Positions 5,724-12,565 of a stretch of 12,565 nt of DNA are shown here, in pieces. The stretch covers positions 1 to 12,565 of the forward strand of contig CAINMG010000075.1 of the NCBI GenBank assembly GCA_903850725.1, written 5' to 3'. This DNA comes from Candidatus Staskawiczbacteria bacterium. Its GTDB lineage: Bacteria; Patescibacteriota; Minisyncoccia; Minisyncoccales; Staskawiczbacteraceae. The notes below the pieces were generated by a model, which was not told the DNA's origin, did not search any database, and was given only the letters and a program-made list of their open reading frames with translations. A program made the position numbers and the translations under genes. How positions within the stretch are numbered: the stretch's first letter is position 1; every line of letters starts with the position of its first letter.

Positions 5724-7460
5724 CTATTTTCCCAAACAATTAAATTGTTTAATTAAATTATCAACTTCTTCATATTTACCATCTGCTTCTGCTATTTTAA
5801 TTGACTTTTCCAGCTCTTCCCTTTTGCTTTTTAGTTCCAAATCTTTTAAATGACTTAGACAAAGCAAAAGCTCAGCTATGTCTTCCTCCTTTAAATTTTC
5901 AAGTTCTTCTACCTCTTGTTTTAGAGCAATAATATCCATAGAATCTTTGATCAAAGCTTTGTTTTTGTCTATTGATTCGACAAATTGTTTTGTTTTTTCC
6001 GAAAACAAACAATTATGATTTTCGCTAATTAAATTAATATTTTCAGGGCTTTTGGCAAGTAAAGACATTATCTTATCTTCTAAAAGCTTTTTGCGCATTT
6101 GTAGCGAATCTCCAGCGCTCTTATCATTAATATTTTGTATTTTATTTTGTAGATTATTTTCTAACTGAGGAACTGAGACTATTTTTACTTTTCCTAATTC
6201 TTCTAAAATTACTGCCTCTGAAGTTCCCAATTTTCCAGCTAATTTAGAGACCCAATGCGATTGTTCAATTTTATTTTGCAATCTTTTTATTGCTGGCAGA
6301 ATTATTTTTGCTATTTCTTTTTTGCCTTCTGGCTTGGTTTTATCGTTCTTAACAAATGCAGAATCAAAATAATAATCCATAATTGATTTTACTTTATCTA
6401 AAACTTCTTGCCATTTTAAAGGATCTTCCAAAATAATATCTGCTGGATCTTTGGCCCCATAAGTTTCAATAACTTTAATATTAAAACCCTTTTCCTGAGC
6501 TAAATCAATCCCCCGCTTTGTGGCATTTTCTCCAGCTGTGTCCATATCAAAAGCCAAAATTAAATTATCTGTATATCTTTTTAATATTTCCAAATGTTGT
6601 TGAGTTAAAGCAGTTCCCGAAGTTGCCACAGTATTTTCAAACCCAGCTTGATGACACATTATTGTGTCTGTATAACCTTCTGTTAAAACTATTTGGTTAT
6701 TTTTTCTTGCAGATAATTTGGCATCGTGCAGTCCATACAAAATATTACTTTTGTCATAAAGTAAAGTTTGCGGAGTATTTATATATTTTGCCACTTCCTT
6801 TTCATTTGCTACCTTGAAAACCCGTGCGCCGAAGCCAACAACTTGAGAATTGGCATCGAAAATTGGAAAAATTATTCTGCCCCTAAATCTATCATAAGAA
6901 TCATTTTTATTTTCTTTTTCTACAGCAAGACCAGCTCTAACAATTTCTTGCCTACTATAACCCTTGCCAACTAAAAAATCTGACAAACTATTCCAAGTGT
7001 CTGGTGAATAACCAAGTCGCCATTTTATAATACTTTCATTTGTAATACCTCTTTTTAGCAAATATTCTTTGGCTTCTTTGCCTATTTGGCTTGCCTCTAA
7101 TTGTTTCTCAAAGAAACTACAAGATAAATCACAAATTTCATATAATCTTTGTCTTTCAGTTTTAAGCTGGATATTTTCTCTTTTAAGTTCCACGCCTGCT
7201 TTTTTCGCTAAAATTCTTAAAGCATCGCCAAACTCAATCCCTTCAATTTTCATTACAAAATCAAAAACGCTATGTCCCAATCCACAACCAAAACAATGCC
7301 ACATTTGCCTTGTGGGTGATACAAAAAATGATGGAGATTTTTCTTTGTGAAACGGACAAACCCCTCGGTAATTTATACCAGTTTTTGTAAGTTTAATGTA
7401 GCTCCCCACAACATCTACTACATTAAGTTTGTTTCTAATTTCTTCTACTTGATTATCCAT
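5724..7460 (-). CDS. dnaG: DNA primase
   Basis: Synthesises the RNA primers for lagging-strand replication together with the DnaB helicase. The 578 residues are full length. The N-terminal CHC2 zinc finger is complete (C35, H38, C56, C59 in VCPFHKEKSP and WHCFGCG). The catalytic core contains the Toprim signatures: EGYTD near residue 260 and FDMDTAGENA near 304. The C-terminal ~150 residues are helical and charged with little recognisable sequence, as expected for the helicase-interaction domain. The ATG at 7460 has no Shine-Dalgarno at normal spacing, but an extended -10-like element lies 8 bases upstream, so the mRNA may be leaderless. rpoD follows on the same strand. Confidence 0.97.
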   Translation of the reverse strand: MDNQVEEIRNKLNVVDVVGSYIKLTKTGINYRGVCPFHKEKSPSFFVSPTRQMWHCFGCGLGHSVFDFVMKIEGIEFGDALRILAKKAGVELKRENIQLKTERQRLYEICDLSCSFFEKQLEASQIGKEAKEYLLKRGITNESIIKWRLGYSPDTWNSLSDFLVGKGYSRQEIVRAGLAVEKENKNDSYDRFRGRIIFPIFDANSQVVGFGARVFKVANEKEVAKYINTPQTLLYDKSNILYGLHDAKLSARKNNQIVLTEGYTDTIMCHQAGFENTVATSGTALTQQHLEILKRYTDNLILAFDMDTAGENATKRGIDLAQEKGFNIKVIETYGAKDPADIILEDPLKWQEVLDKVKSIMDYYFDSAFVKNDKTKPEGKKEIAKIILPAIKRLQNKIEQSHWVSKLAGKLGTSEAVILEELGKVKIVSVPQLENNLQNKIQNINDKSAGDSLQMRKKLLEDKIMSLLAKSPENINLISENHNCLFSEKTKQFVESIDKNKALIKDSMDIIALKQEVEELENLKEEDIAELLLCLSHLKDLELKSKREELEKSIKIAEADGKYEEVDNLIKQFNCLGK

Positions 7461-7468
7461 ACATCTTT

Positions 7469-7478
7469 ATACTATCAC
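7469..7478 (-). promoter_or_regulatory. Extended -10 element immediately before dnaG
   Basis: GTGATAGTAT contains TGnTAGTAT, an extended -10 pattern, ending 8 bases before the dnaG ATG. Transcription would begin at or within a few bases of the start codon. The identical 10-mer precedes obgE (11087-11096). No convincing -35 is visible, which is normal for extended -10 promoters. The alternative, that GTGAT pairs with the 16S anti-Shine-Dalgarno, requires an overlong spacing of 13 bases. Confidence 0.5.
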
Positions 7479-7508
7479 TTTTACAGAAAATTTAAAGCCC
7501 ATTAATTT

Positions 7509-7541
7509 TGTAAAACAAAATCCGCACTATTGGCGAATTTT
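7509..7541 (-). terminator. Intrinsic terminator after the obgE-surface protein unit
   Basis: A 9-bp stem on the minus strand (7533-7541 with 7517-7525, one wobble pair) with a 7-base loop is followed by TTTTGTTTTA. It lies 30 bases past the stop of the surface protein and separates that unit from dnaG. Confidence 0.65.
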
Positions 7542-7570
7542 ATTTATATATTAATCAAAAAATTACTAAT

Positions 7571-10009
7571 TTATAACGAAGGCATTTGTGCTTTTACTGG
7601 ATAGACAGTTGAACTCTTACATTCAACCACGGTTCCTGTAAGCGGAAAATCTGACGGCAAAAGTGTTACCGTGACAGTACTTGTTGATGAAGAACAAGGC
7701 GCAGTTCCATCTCTCGGACTACCAACCATTAACTTGCCTCCACCCGCTTTATTCACAGCGACATCACTAAGACCACTAAGACTAATACCACTGATTCTAA
7801 CTTCATATTTTGTGTTGTCATATTGACCGGGAAATAATCGCTTGACATAAAGCGAAGGATGTAGTAACTGATCAGATGATGTTAGGTTAAAATTTACAGA
7901 ATTGCTTATACCATTAGAATTGATAAGACTAATTTCATACAAGCCCTCACCTAGCATTCCATCAAATGTCCATCTTATTCGATTCGGTAAAACATGACTC
8001 GATAAATCAAAAGATATTTTATCACTATCTACTATATATACAAATCCGTTTTTAACAAATCTAATTCTCGTATCAGAAGTGAATCTTGAACCATACAATT
8101 CTATACCATTGTACCCAGAAGTTGGAAAAATTGAACTTATAAACGGAATTGTTGTAGCCGTACTAATTGTAAAATAATTATCGCTTAGATCTTCAGCGAT
8201 ATTTGGTTTTGTAATTCCTGGAGTACTATCAGAAATACCTATTTTGCATTGACTACCAGCTAACAAGGCATTTGGAATTGTCCAGGAATATGTTCCGCTA
8301 TTGCTAGGAATATTTGAAGCAAAAAATATTGGGTTTGCACCACCAATTGTTAAGCTAATTGCTACCTTGGAATCGTTTGACAAACCAACTGGATTCCATG
8401 TGATAGTTTGGGTTGAACCTTTTGCCCATGTTTCTCCACCATTTGGCGAAGTGACTGTGATTGATGACTGAGCGGATACAGAAACAAATTCAAAATCTAA
8501 TAAATTGCTTTGTCCTGTAGAAGATATTACGCTCACCTTATATAATCCTGATAAATCACAAAATCCACTAGTGAAATTAAAAGTTATAGAATTTTGGCTT
8601 TTTGAAATTATATTTGTACATGCAGTATAGCCCAAACTACGACCCGCAGGAGTCATCATAATGCCACTAACATCAGACAAGTTGCTACCATAAATAGTTA
8701 CAGTATTATTTTTATTACCTTGCGAAGGAGTAATTTGTGACAGAGAGGGCTTGATAAATTCAGAATTTGTTACAATTTTTATGAAACCCAAACTTGTGCC
8801 TGAAGTAATAGGCGTGTTATTAGTTTCTGCACACGCGTGAACATCTAATTTGATTTTATAATCTCCCGGAATAATATTATTTGAATCTCCAACTCCAAGC
8901 TTAAAAGTAAGAGTACTATCAGTAATCATAAAAATATAACTTCCCAAAAATAAAGGAGCCTCTTTCCCAACAGAGTCAACGGCAAAAGCATCTATACATG
9001 TAGCAGTTTTGGGTATATTACTTGCTATATATTTAATCGTTTGTGTCTCTCCAACTTTCCAAACCTCCCCACCATTTGGTGAAGTTACTGTAATTGATGG
9101 CTGAGTTGCGGAAGCAACAACAGAAAAAATTTCGCTTTTTAAAGTCACTGCCTTCGTCCATACTGTAATTTGATAACGACCTGGCAAATTAGAACCATCA
9201 TCACATGAACCAAATCCTGTTTTAACTGGCACAGTAAATCTATAATTTCCTGTATTTGTTATACCATCAAAGTCACAAACCTTATTATTATCTACATTAG
9301 TCAAAGCGATAGAAACTTTATCGCCAAAAACACTAGAGTTCCAAATAACATCGTATGAACCACCAACTTGCCAAACAGCAGAAGCAATCGGCAAAATAAT
9401 TCCCTGATTTGCGACATTTAACGACTTTAAACAATCTTCTTTTTCTTTGAATGTTTGCAAACCAAAATACATAAATGCTCCGCAAAATTGTTGTTGCTGA
9501 CAAGTTGTTGTAGTATTATCATGCCACCAAAGATTTTTGCAAGTTAGTGCTGGCGGAACCACAGAATTGCAGCCATATAAGGCATTTAATTTCCTTCTTG
9601 TGCTTGGCCCAACATAGCCAGTTCCTCTTTTAAGTCCAGATGGCCTTAAAACTTCATCTGCATATTTTTCTTGAAATTCAGAAACTGTAGAAGCTACAAT
9701 CTCATCAAACCCATATTCTATAAAATCAGATCGAAGAAAAAAACCTTCTCTACCAAAAATAGAAAATAATGCATTTAAATCTTCATATCCGTTATCGCCA
9801 ATTCTTAAATTTTTATTAAAATTATAACACCATGTACCTGTGCCTTGATTTTGTTGTTGTTTTAATTGCTCTTGCAATTGAGCAATTTGGGTCATCAAAG
9901 CTTTGATTTGAACTTGAAGTTCTCCTACTGTTAATGCTTTTGCAGTTCCCGAAAAACCCAATATTGCTGTTAATAACAATGCCAATACTACGAAATATCT
10001 TATTTTCAT
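7571..10009 (-). CDS. Secreted peptidoglycan-binding protein with Ig-like and IPT/TIG repeats
   Basis: Predicted exported surface protein of 812 residues. A signal peptide (about 1-25, ending near GTAKA) is followed by a Gln-rich coiled coil (27-55) and a PG_binding_1-like domain (about 60-147, with LRIGDNGYEDLNALFSIFG and GPSTRRKLNALYG), a fold that binds cell wall. A Cys-rich stretch (150-195) precedes alternating beta-sandwich modules: Ig-like about 204-298; Ig-like 302-417 and 516-618, each opening ITVTSPNGGE.W; IPT/TIG-like 418-515 and 619-712; and a final module to 812. There is no sortase motif or C-terminal membrane anchor, so attachment probably depends on the wall-binding domain. 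Such proteins in CPR bacteria are candidates for host contact or wall architecture; that is inference. It starts 24 bases after obgE and is probably co-transcribed. No Shine-Dalgarno is seen. Confidence 0.85.
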   Translation of the reverse strand: MKIRYFVVLALLLTAILGFSGTAKALTVGELQVQIKALMTQIAQLQEQLKQQQNQGTGTWCYNFNKNLRIGDNGYEDLNALFSIFGREGFFLRSDFIEYGFDEIVASTVSEFQEKYADEVLRPSGLKRGTGYVGPSTRRKLNALYGCNSVVPPALTCKNLWWHDNTTTTCQQQQFCGAFMYFGLQTFKEKEDCLKSLNVANQGIILPIASAVWQVGGSYDVIWNSSVFGDKVSIALTNVDNNKVCDFDGITNTGNYRFTVPVKTGFGSCDDGSNLPGRYQITVWTKAVTLKSEIFSVVASATQPSITVTSPNGGEVWKVGETQTIKYIASNIPKTATCIDAFAVDSVGKEAPLFLGSYIFMITDSTLTFKLGVGDSNNIIPGDYKIKLDVHACAETNNTPITSGTSLGFIKIVTNSEFIKPSLSQITPSQGNKNNTVTIYGSNLSDVSGIMMTPAGRSLGYTACTNIISKSQNSITFNFTSGFCDLSGLYKVSVISSTGQSNLLDFEFVSVSAQSSITVTSPNGGETWAKGSTQTITWNPVGLSNDSKVAISLTIGGANPIFFASNIPSNSGTYSWTIPNALLAGSQCKIGISDSTPGITKPNIAEDLSDNYFTISTATTIPFISSIFPTSGYNGIELYGSRFTSDTRIRFVKNGFVYIVDSDKISFDLSSHVLPNRIRWTFDGMLGEGLYEISLINSNGISNSVNFNLTSSDQLLHPSLYVKRLFPGQYDNTKYEVRISGISLSGLSDVAVNKAGGGKLMVGSPRDGTAPCSSSTSTVTVTLLPSDFPLTGTVVECKSSTVYPVKAQMPSL

Positions 10010-10033
10010 ACTTAAATAATATTTAATAATAAT

Positions 10034-11080
10034 TTAATTATCAATAATGCCATCCTCAACAACATCCTCAACAACAAGTGAGATTTGTTTTTCTTTGGCT
10101 ATTTTATTTAAAATTAATTTCACTTTTTCCAAACTTGCCAAATCAATTATTGAAATTGGAATTATATCCTTGCTTTGTCCCGCCACAGCGGGATCCCGCT
10201 CGAGGCGGGATTTTTTAAAATCTTTAACTATTTGTGTAATTTTTTCTGGAACAACCATATCTGATTTACTCAAAAATATATATTCTGGCTTTTCTAAAAG
10301 CACTTTATTATATAAATTTAGCTCTTCTTTTACTTTTTGATAATCCAAAAAAGGATTTTCTGATTCTGCAGAAATAATATAAAACAATGATCTAGTTCTT
10401 TCAATATGCTTTAAAAATTTAATTCCCAAACCCTTGCCAGTTGAAGCACCTTCAATTAATCCAGGAATATCAGCTAAAATCAAATCATAATAAGCTCCCA
10501 AGTTTGGTTCCAGGGTTGTAAATGCATAATTTGCAACCTTACTTTTTGAAGCAGTCAATTCATTAAGCAAGCTAGACTTGCCAACATTTGGAAATCCTAT
10601 AAACCCGACATCTGCAATCATTTTAAGCTGTAATTGGAATTCAAAAAATTGACCTTCCCTGCCCTCTTCAAACTGTGTTGGGCTGGTGTTGGTAGAAGAT
10701 CTAAACAAGAAATTACCTCTGCCTCTCTTGCCACCTTTTGCCACCAATTCTCTTTGCCCGACTTTTGTAATTTCAAATTCTCTGCGCGTTGTTAAATTTT
10801 TACAAACTGTTCCAACCGGTACAAGCAAGGTTAGATCCTCTGCATTGTGGCCATCATTTAAGCTTGATTTACCATTTTGTCCTTTATCAGCTTTAATATC
10901 TTTCCTAAAACGAAATTGACGCAAAGCAGTTAAATCAGAAATACCTTCAAAATATATACTTCCGCCATTTCCCCCATTTCCACCTGTTGGACCTTTGAGC
11001 CCTTTTGTACGCGAAAAAACCGCCATGCCTTTTCCGCCATCTCCAGCTTTTAATTTAATTACCACATCATCAATAATCAT
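10034..11080 (-). CDS. obgE: Obg family GTPase
   Basis: GTPase linked to 50S ribosome assembly and the stringent response. The glycine-rich Obg fold occupies about residues 1-157 (KAGDGGKGMAVF, GPTGGNGGNGG). The G domain follows: G1 GFPNVGKSS (about 163), G2 around YAFTTLEPNLG, G3 DIPGLIEGA, G4 SKSD in place of the usual NKxD, then the G5 region IPISIID. The variable C-terminal Obg domain is absent, and the protein ends in a short acidic tail; 348 residues is on the short side but complete. An 11-residue insertion (291-301, SRLERDPAVAG) between G4 and G5 is encoded by a GC-rich palindrome. The ATG is preceded by AAAGGTGATAGTAT, read here as an extended -10 element giving a leaderless mRNA, although AGGTGAT could also act as a distant ribosome binding site. 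Confidence 0.96.
   Translation of the reverse strand: MIIDDVVIKLKAGDGGKGMAVFSRTKGLKGPTGGNGGNGGSIYFEGISDLTALRQFRFRKDIKADKGQNGKSSLNDGHNAEDLTLLVPVGTVCKNLTTRREFEITKVGQRELVAKGGKRGRGNFLFRSSTNTSPTQFEEGREGQFFEFQLQLKMIADVGFIGFPNVGKSSLLNELTASKSKVANYAFTTLEPNLGAYYDLILADIPGLIEGASTGKGLGIKFLKHIERTRSLFYIISAESENPFLDYQKVKEELNLYNKVLLEKPEYIFLSKSDMVVPEKITQIVKDFKKSRLERDPAVAGQSKDIIPISIIDLASLEKVKLILNKIAKEKQISLVVEDVVEDGIIDN
10178..10210 (-). repeat. 33-base GC-rich palindromic element inside obgE
   Basis: Outer arms TCCCGCC (10178-10184) and GGCGGGA (10204-10210) enclose a perfect 14-base palindrome, AGCGGGATCCCGCT (10187-10200). The element is exactly 11 codons, sits on a codon boundary, and translates to SRLERDPAVAG with no stop. 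Its base composition is unlike the AT-rich gene around it, and obgE reads as a normal G domain if it is removed. It resembles in principle the in-frame palindromic elements of Rickettsia (RPEs), though it is not the same sequence. Confidence 0.8.
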
Positions 11081-11086
11081 AAGCTA

Positions 11087-11096
11087 ATACTATCAC
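11087..11096 (-). promoter_or_regulatory. Extended -10 element immediately before obgE
   Basis: The same GTGATAGTAT as before dnaG, here ending 6 bases before the ATG. The flanks also match (AAAAG, then G or nothing, before it; an AG shortly after), so the similarity covers about 17 positions. Transcription would start at or next to the ATG. Confidence 0.5.
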
Positions 11097-11126
11097 CTTT
11101 TCAAAATATAATAAAGACTTTATACT

Positions 11127-12446
11127 TTATTTTGCGGTAATGGTTTGAGTGCCAAGAGAGGAATTATATCCATTGTACCAATCTTGCGTATATAAGCTAT
11201 TAAAATTATTGTGCGTATTTGGATAAGGAGAAGATCTATCAGACCACAAAATACTATACTCGCTAATATTAAATTCTTCTGCAGGACTTTTTGCTAAACC
11301 AAAATATATTTCTTTTGCAATTGGCCTAATCCAACTTGCTCCTGACAAAAATTCTGCGTCACCTGACATATATGTCGAGATTGAATCTGCTCCATATTTT
11401 GTAGATTTTGTCAAAGCTTTTACATTGGCCTTTAAAGTGTAAGCTTGTTTTTGCCCGGCTGGGATTACTTCTTCATTATAAAATGAGACAACCACAACAT
11501 TATCAATCCCCACCCCAATTGCATTTTCCCCTTGCAAGCCAATATAATTTTTATTAATAACATTTACAATAGCCACAGAATTTGTATAATCTTGTTCCCC
11601 TTTATAAAGCTTAAAATCATTTAATCTTGGATTAGTAAAATTGGGATCATTAAAACTTACAACAAATTTTAATTGCTTTACCGCTACTTCAGAATTTTTA
11701 TCTGCTGTTATACTAAACTTATAAAGCTCGGCAGTACTGTCGCTTAATGCCAAAGTTCCACTGGCCTCAAAAAATGGCATCGATTTAAAAACATACAATT
11801 TATTTGCCAAAACACCTGTGTCTGGTAAAGTAATGCCCCCATAAGAATATCCAGTATTTATATATTTACTGACAAACCCATCAAAAATTTTGCCATTTTT
11901 GTTTGTTGCCTTAACAAAAACCAACGCAGGAGAAATATCTATGTTTGCGTTTGAAGAATCAAAATTTTTACCTAAATCATAATTAATTTCAATTGTTTTT
12001 GTAGAGTTTAAGTCAACTAAAATATTATCTGTAAAGTTTAAAAAATAATTTAAACCATCATTAGTAACCATAGCAGGATTTGTAGTCAAAACTTTTTTAG
12101 AAACTGCATCAACTAAAACTGCCGATGAAATAATTTTAGCTTGCGCATAATTTGGGATAACAAATTTTAACTCAAAAATATTGTACGAATCATTCTGCGC
12201 CTTAAAATCAAACGAACCTGCTGACACTTTTTGATTTACTGTCACAACTTTTGCAGATGAAGATGAACCATTTTTTGCTATAGACAATGTGCTGGCTGAG
12301 AAAGTAATAGTTTGACCCTGCAAGGCAACATTTGAATTTGTTTTAACTTCTGTTTTAGAAACTGCAGAAATCCCGCTTATTATTACACTAAAACTTATTG
12401 AGGAATCTAATGGTATATAATTATTTACATCCCCATAAACCGACAA
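11127..12446 (-). CDS. Surface/S-layer-like protein, C-terminal part; frame continues upstream through a TGA
   Basis: The 439 residues from TTG at 12446 are a run of beta-rich modules about 100 residues long, rich in Ser, Thr, Asn and Val, with no enzyme motif. The C-terminus (NISEYSILWSDRSSPYPN ... DWYNGY) fits the 'WSD...DW.nGY' ending common in large CPR surface proteins. A later repeat contains EVIPAGQKQAYTLKANVKAL. The TTG is not a believable start: it lies within a beta strand (NLSVYGDV), has no ribosome site, and the same frame continues upstream with matching sequence across a TGA at 12459-12461. So this is the rear part of a larger protein whose N-terminus lies outside the window. 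The gene ends 46 bases before obgE with no clear terminator. Confidence 0.75.
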   Translation of the reverse strand: MSVYGDVNNYIPLDSSISFSVIISGISAVSKTEVKTNSNVALQGQTITFSASTLSIAKNGSSSSAKVVTVNQKVSAGSFDFKAQNDSYNIFELKFVIPNYAQAKIISSAVLVDAVSKKVLTTNPAMVTNDGLNYFLNFTDNILVDLNSTKTIEINYDLGKNFDSSNANIDISPALVFVKATNKNGKIFDGFVSKYINTGYSYGGITLPDTGVLANKLYVFKSMPFFEASGTLALSDSTAELYKFSITADKNSEVAVKQLKFVVSFNDPNFTNPRLNDFKLYKGEQDYTNSVAIVNVINKNYIGLQGENAIGVGIDNVVVVSFYNEEVIPAGQKQAYTLKANVKALTKSTKYGADSISTYMSGDAEFLSGASWIRPIAKEIYFGLAKSPAEEFNISEYSILWSDRSSPYPNTHNNFNSLYTQDWYNGYNSSLGTQTITAK

Positions 12447-12458
12447 ATTTATGATTTG

Positions 12459-12565
12459 TCAAGCTGGTAAATTATAATCAATTGTAAAATTATTTTTGTA
12501 TGAAATATTATCCAAAACTATAGTTTTTTTATTTTCATAAACTATATATAATTTATTTATATGCA
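12459..12565 (-). pseudogene. Upstream portion of the same surface protein, ending at an in-frame TGA (partial)
   Basis: The frame is open from the window edge to TGA at 12459-12461 and reads ...KLYIVYENKKTIVLD... ending NFTIDYNLPA. The next in-frame residues after the TGA are QIINLSVYGDV. Replacing the stop with Gly gives LPAGQIINLSVYGDV, which lines up with IPAGQKQAYTLKANV later in the same protein. The break is therefore most likely a single G-to-T change (GGA to TGA) in one gene, not two genes. A sequencing error or a recoded stop are the alternatives. Labelled pseudogene for the interruption only; the gene may be functional. Confidence 0.6.

Noticed and set aside
12442..12461. Selenocysteine insertion (UGA with a nearby stem-loop)
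   Set aside because: The position aligns with Gly in a structural surface repeat, the 7-bp AT-rich stem begins within the UGA itself, and no selenoprotein family fits.
1..12565. Genome-wide genetic code 25 (TGA = Gly)
   Set aside because: Ten other genes, including full-length atpA, dnaG, rpoD and obgE, contain no in-frame TGA. In code-25 genomes it would be frequent.

Overview
The window looks like a chromosomal segment of a Candidate Phyla Radiation (Patescibacteria) bacterium. The signs are AT-rich DNA with A/T-ending codons, a compact F-type ATP synthase with a very short delta subunit, a housekeeping sigma factor with a long Lys-rich tail, few Shine-Dalgarno sequences, and two large secreted proteins of the Ig-like/'WSD...DW.nGY' type seen in that group. 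This is a family-level impression; I cannot place the class.

Layout from left to right. Bases 1-452 carry a plus-strand unit: an intrinsic terminator for a gene lying off the left edge, then a 66-codon gene of unknown function with a strong ribosome binding site and its own terminator. It converges on an ATP synthase operon read on the minus strand from a recognisable promoter (4001-4029): atpB, atpE, atpF, atpH, atpA. The operon stops after atpA; atpG, atpD and atpC are not in the window. A 134-base gap with a large imperfect hairpin separates atpB from atpE. The c subunit has an AxAxAxA motif in helix 1 instead of the usual GxGxGxG.

Bases 3971-4465 hold no protein gene. They contain the divergent atp promoter, a near-consensus plus-strand promoter, and a highly structured transcript of about 275 bases ending in an intrinsic terminator. 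I could not assign this RNA to a known family. Next come the rpoD terminator and three 14-base direct repeats that run into the rpoD stop codon.

Bases 4466-7460 hold dnaG and rpoD (minus strand), the core of the classical macromolecular-synthesis operon; rpoD also has its own promoter in the gap. Bases 7571-11080 hold obgE followed by an 812-residue secreted protein with a peptidoglycan-binding domain. obgE carries an in-frame 33-base GC-rich palindrome. dnaG and obgE share an identical 10-mer (GTGATAGTAT) 6-8 bases before their ATG, which fits extended -10 promoters giving leaderless or near-leaderless mRNAs.

Bases 11127-12565 hold the end of a large surface protein whose frame is interrupted by one TGA. 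That codon aligns with the glycine of a 'PAGQ' motif present in a later repeat of the same protein. All eleven recognised genes end in TAA or TAG, none in TGA, yet none of the roughly 3,760 other sense codons is TGA. So this is a point nonsense mutation, a sequence error, or a rare recoding event, not ordinary genetic code 25.
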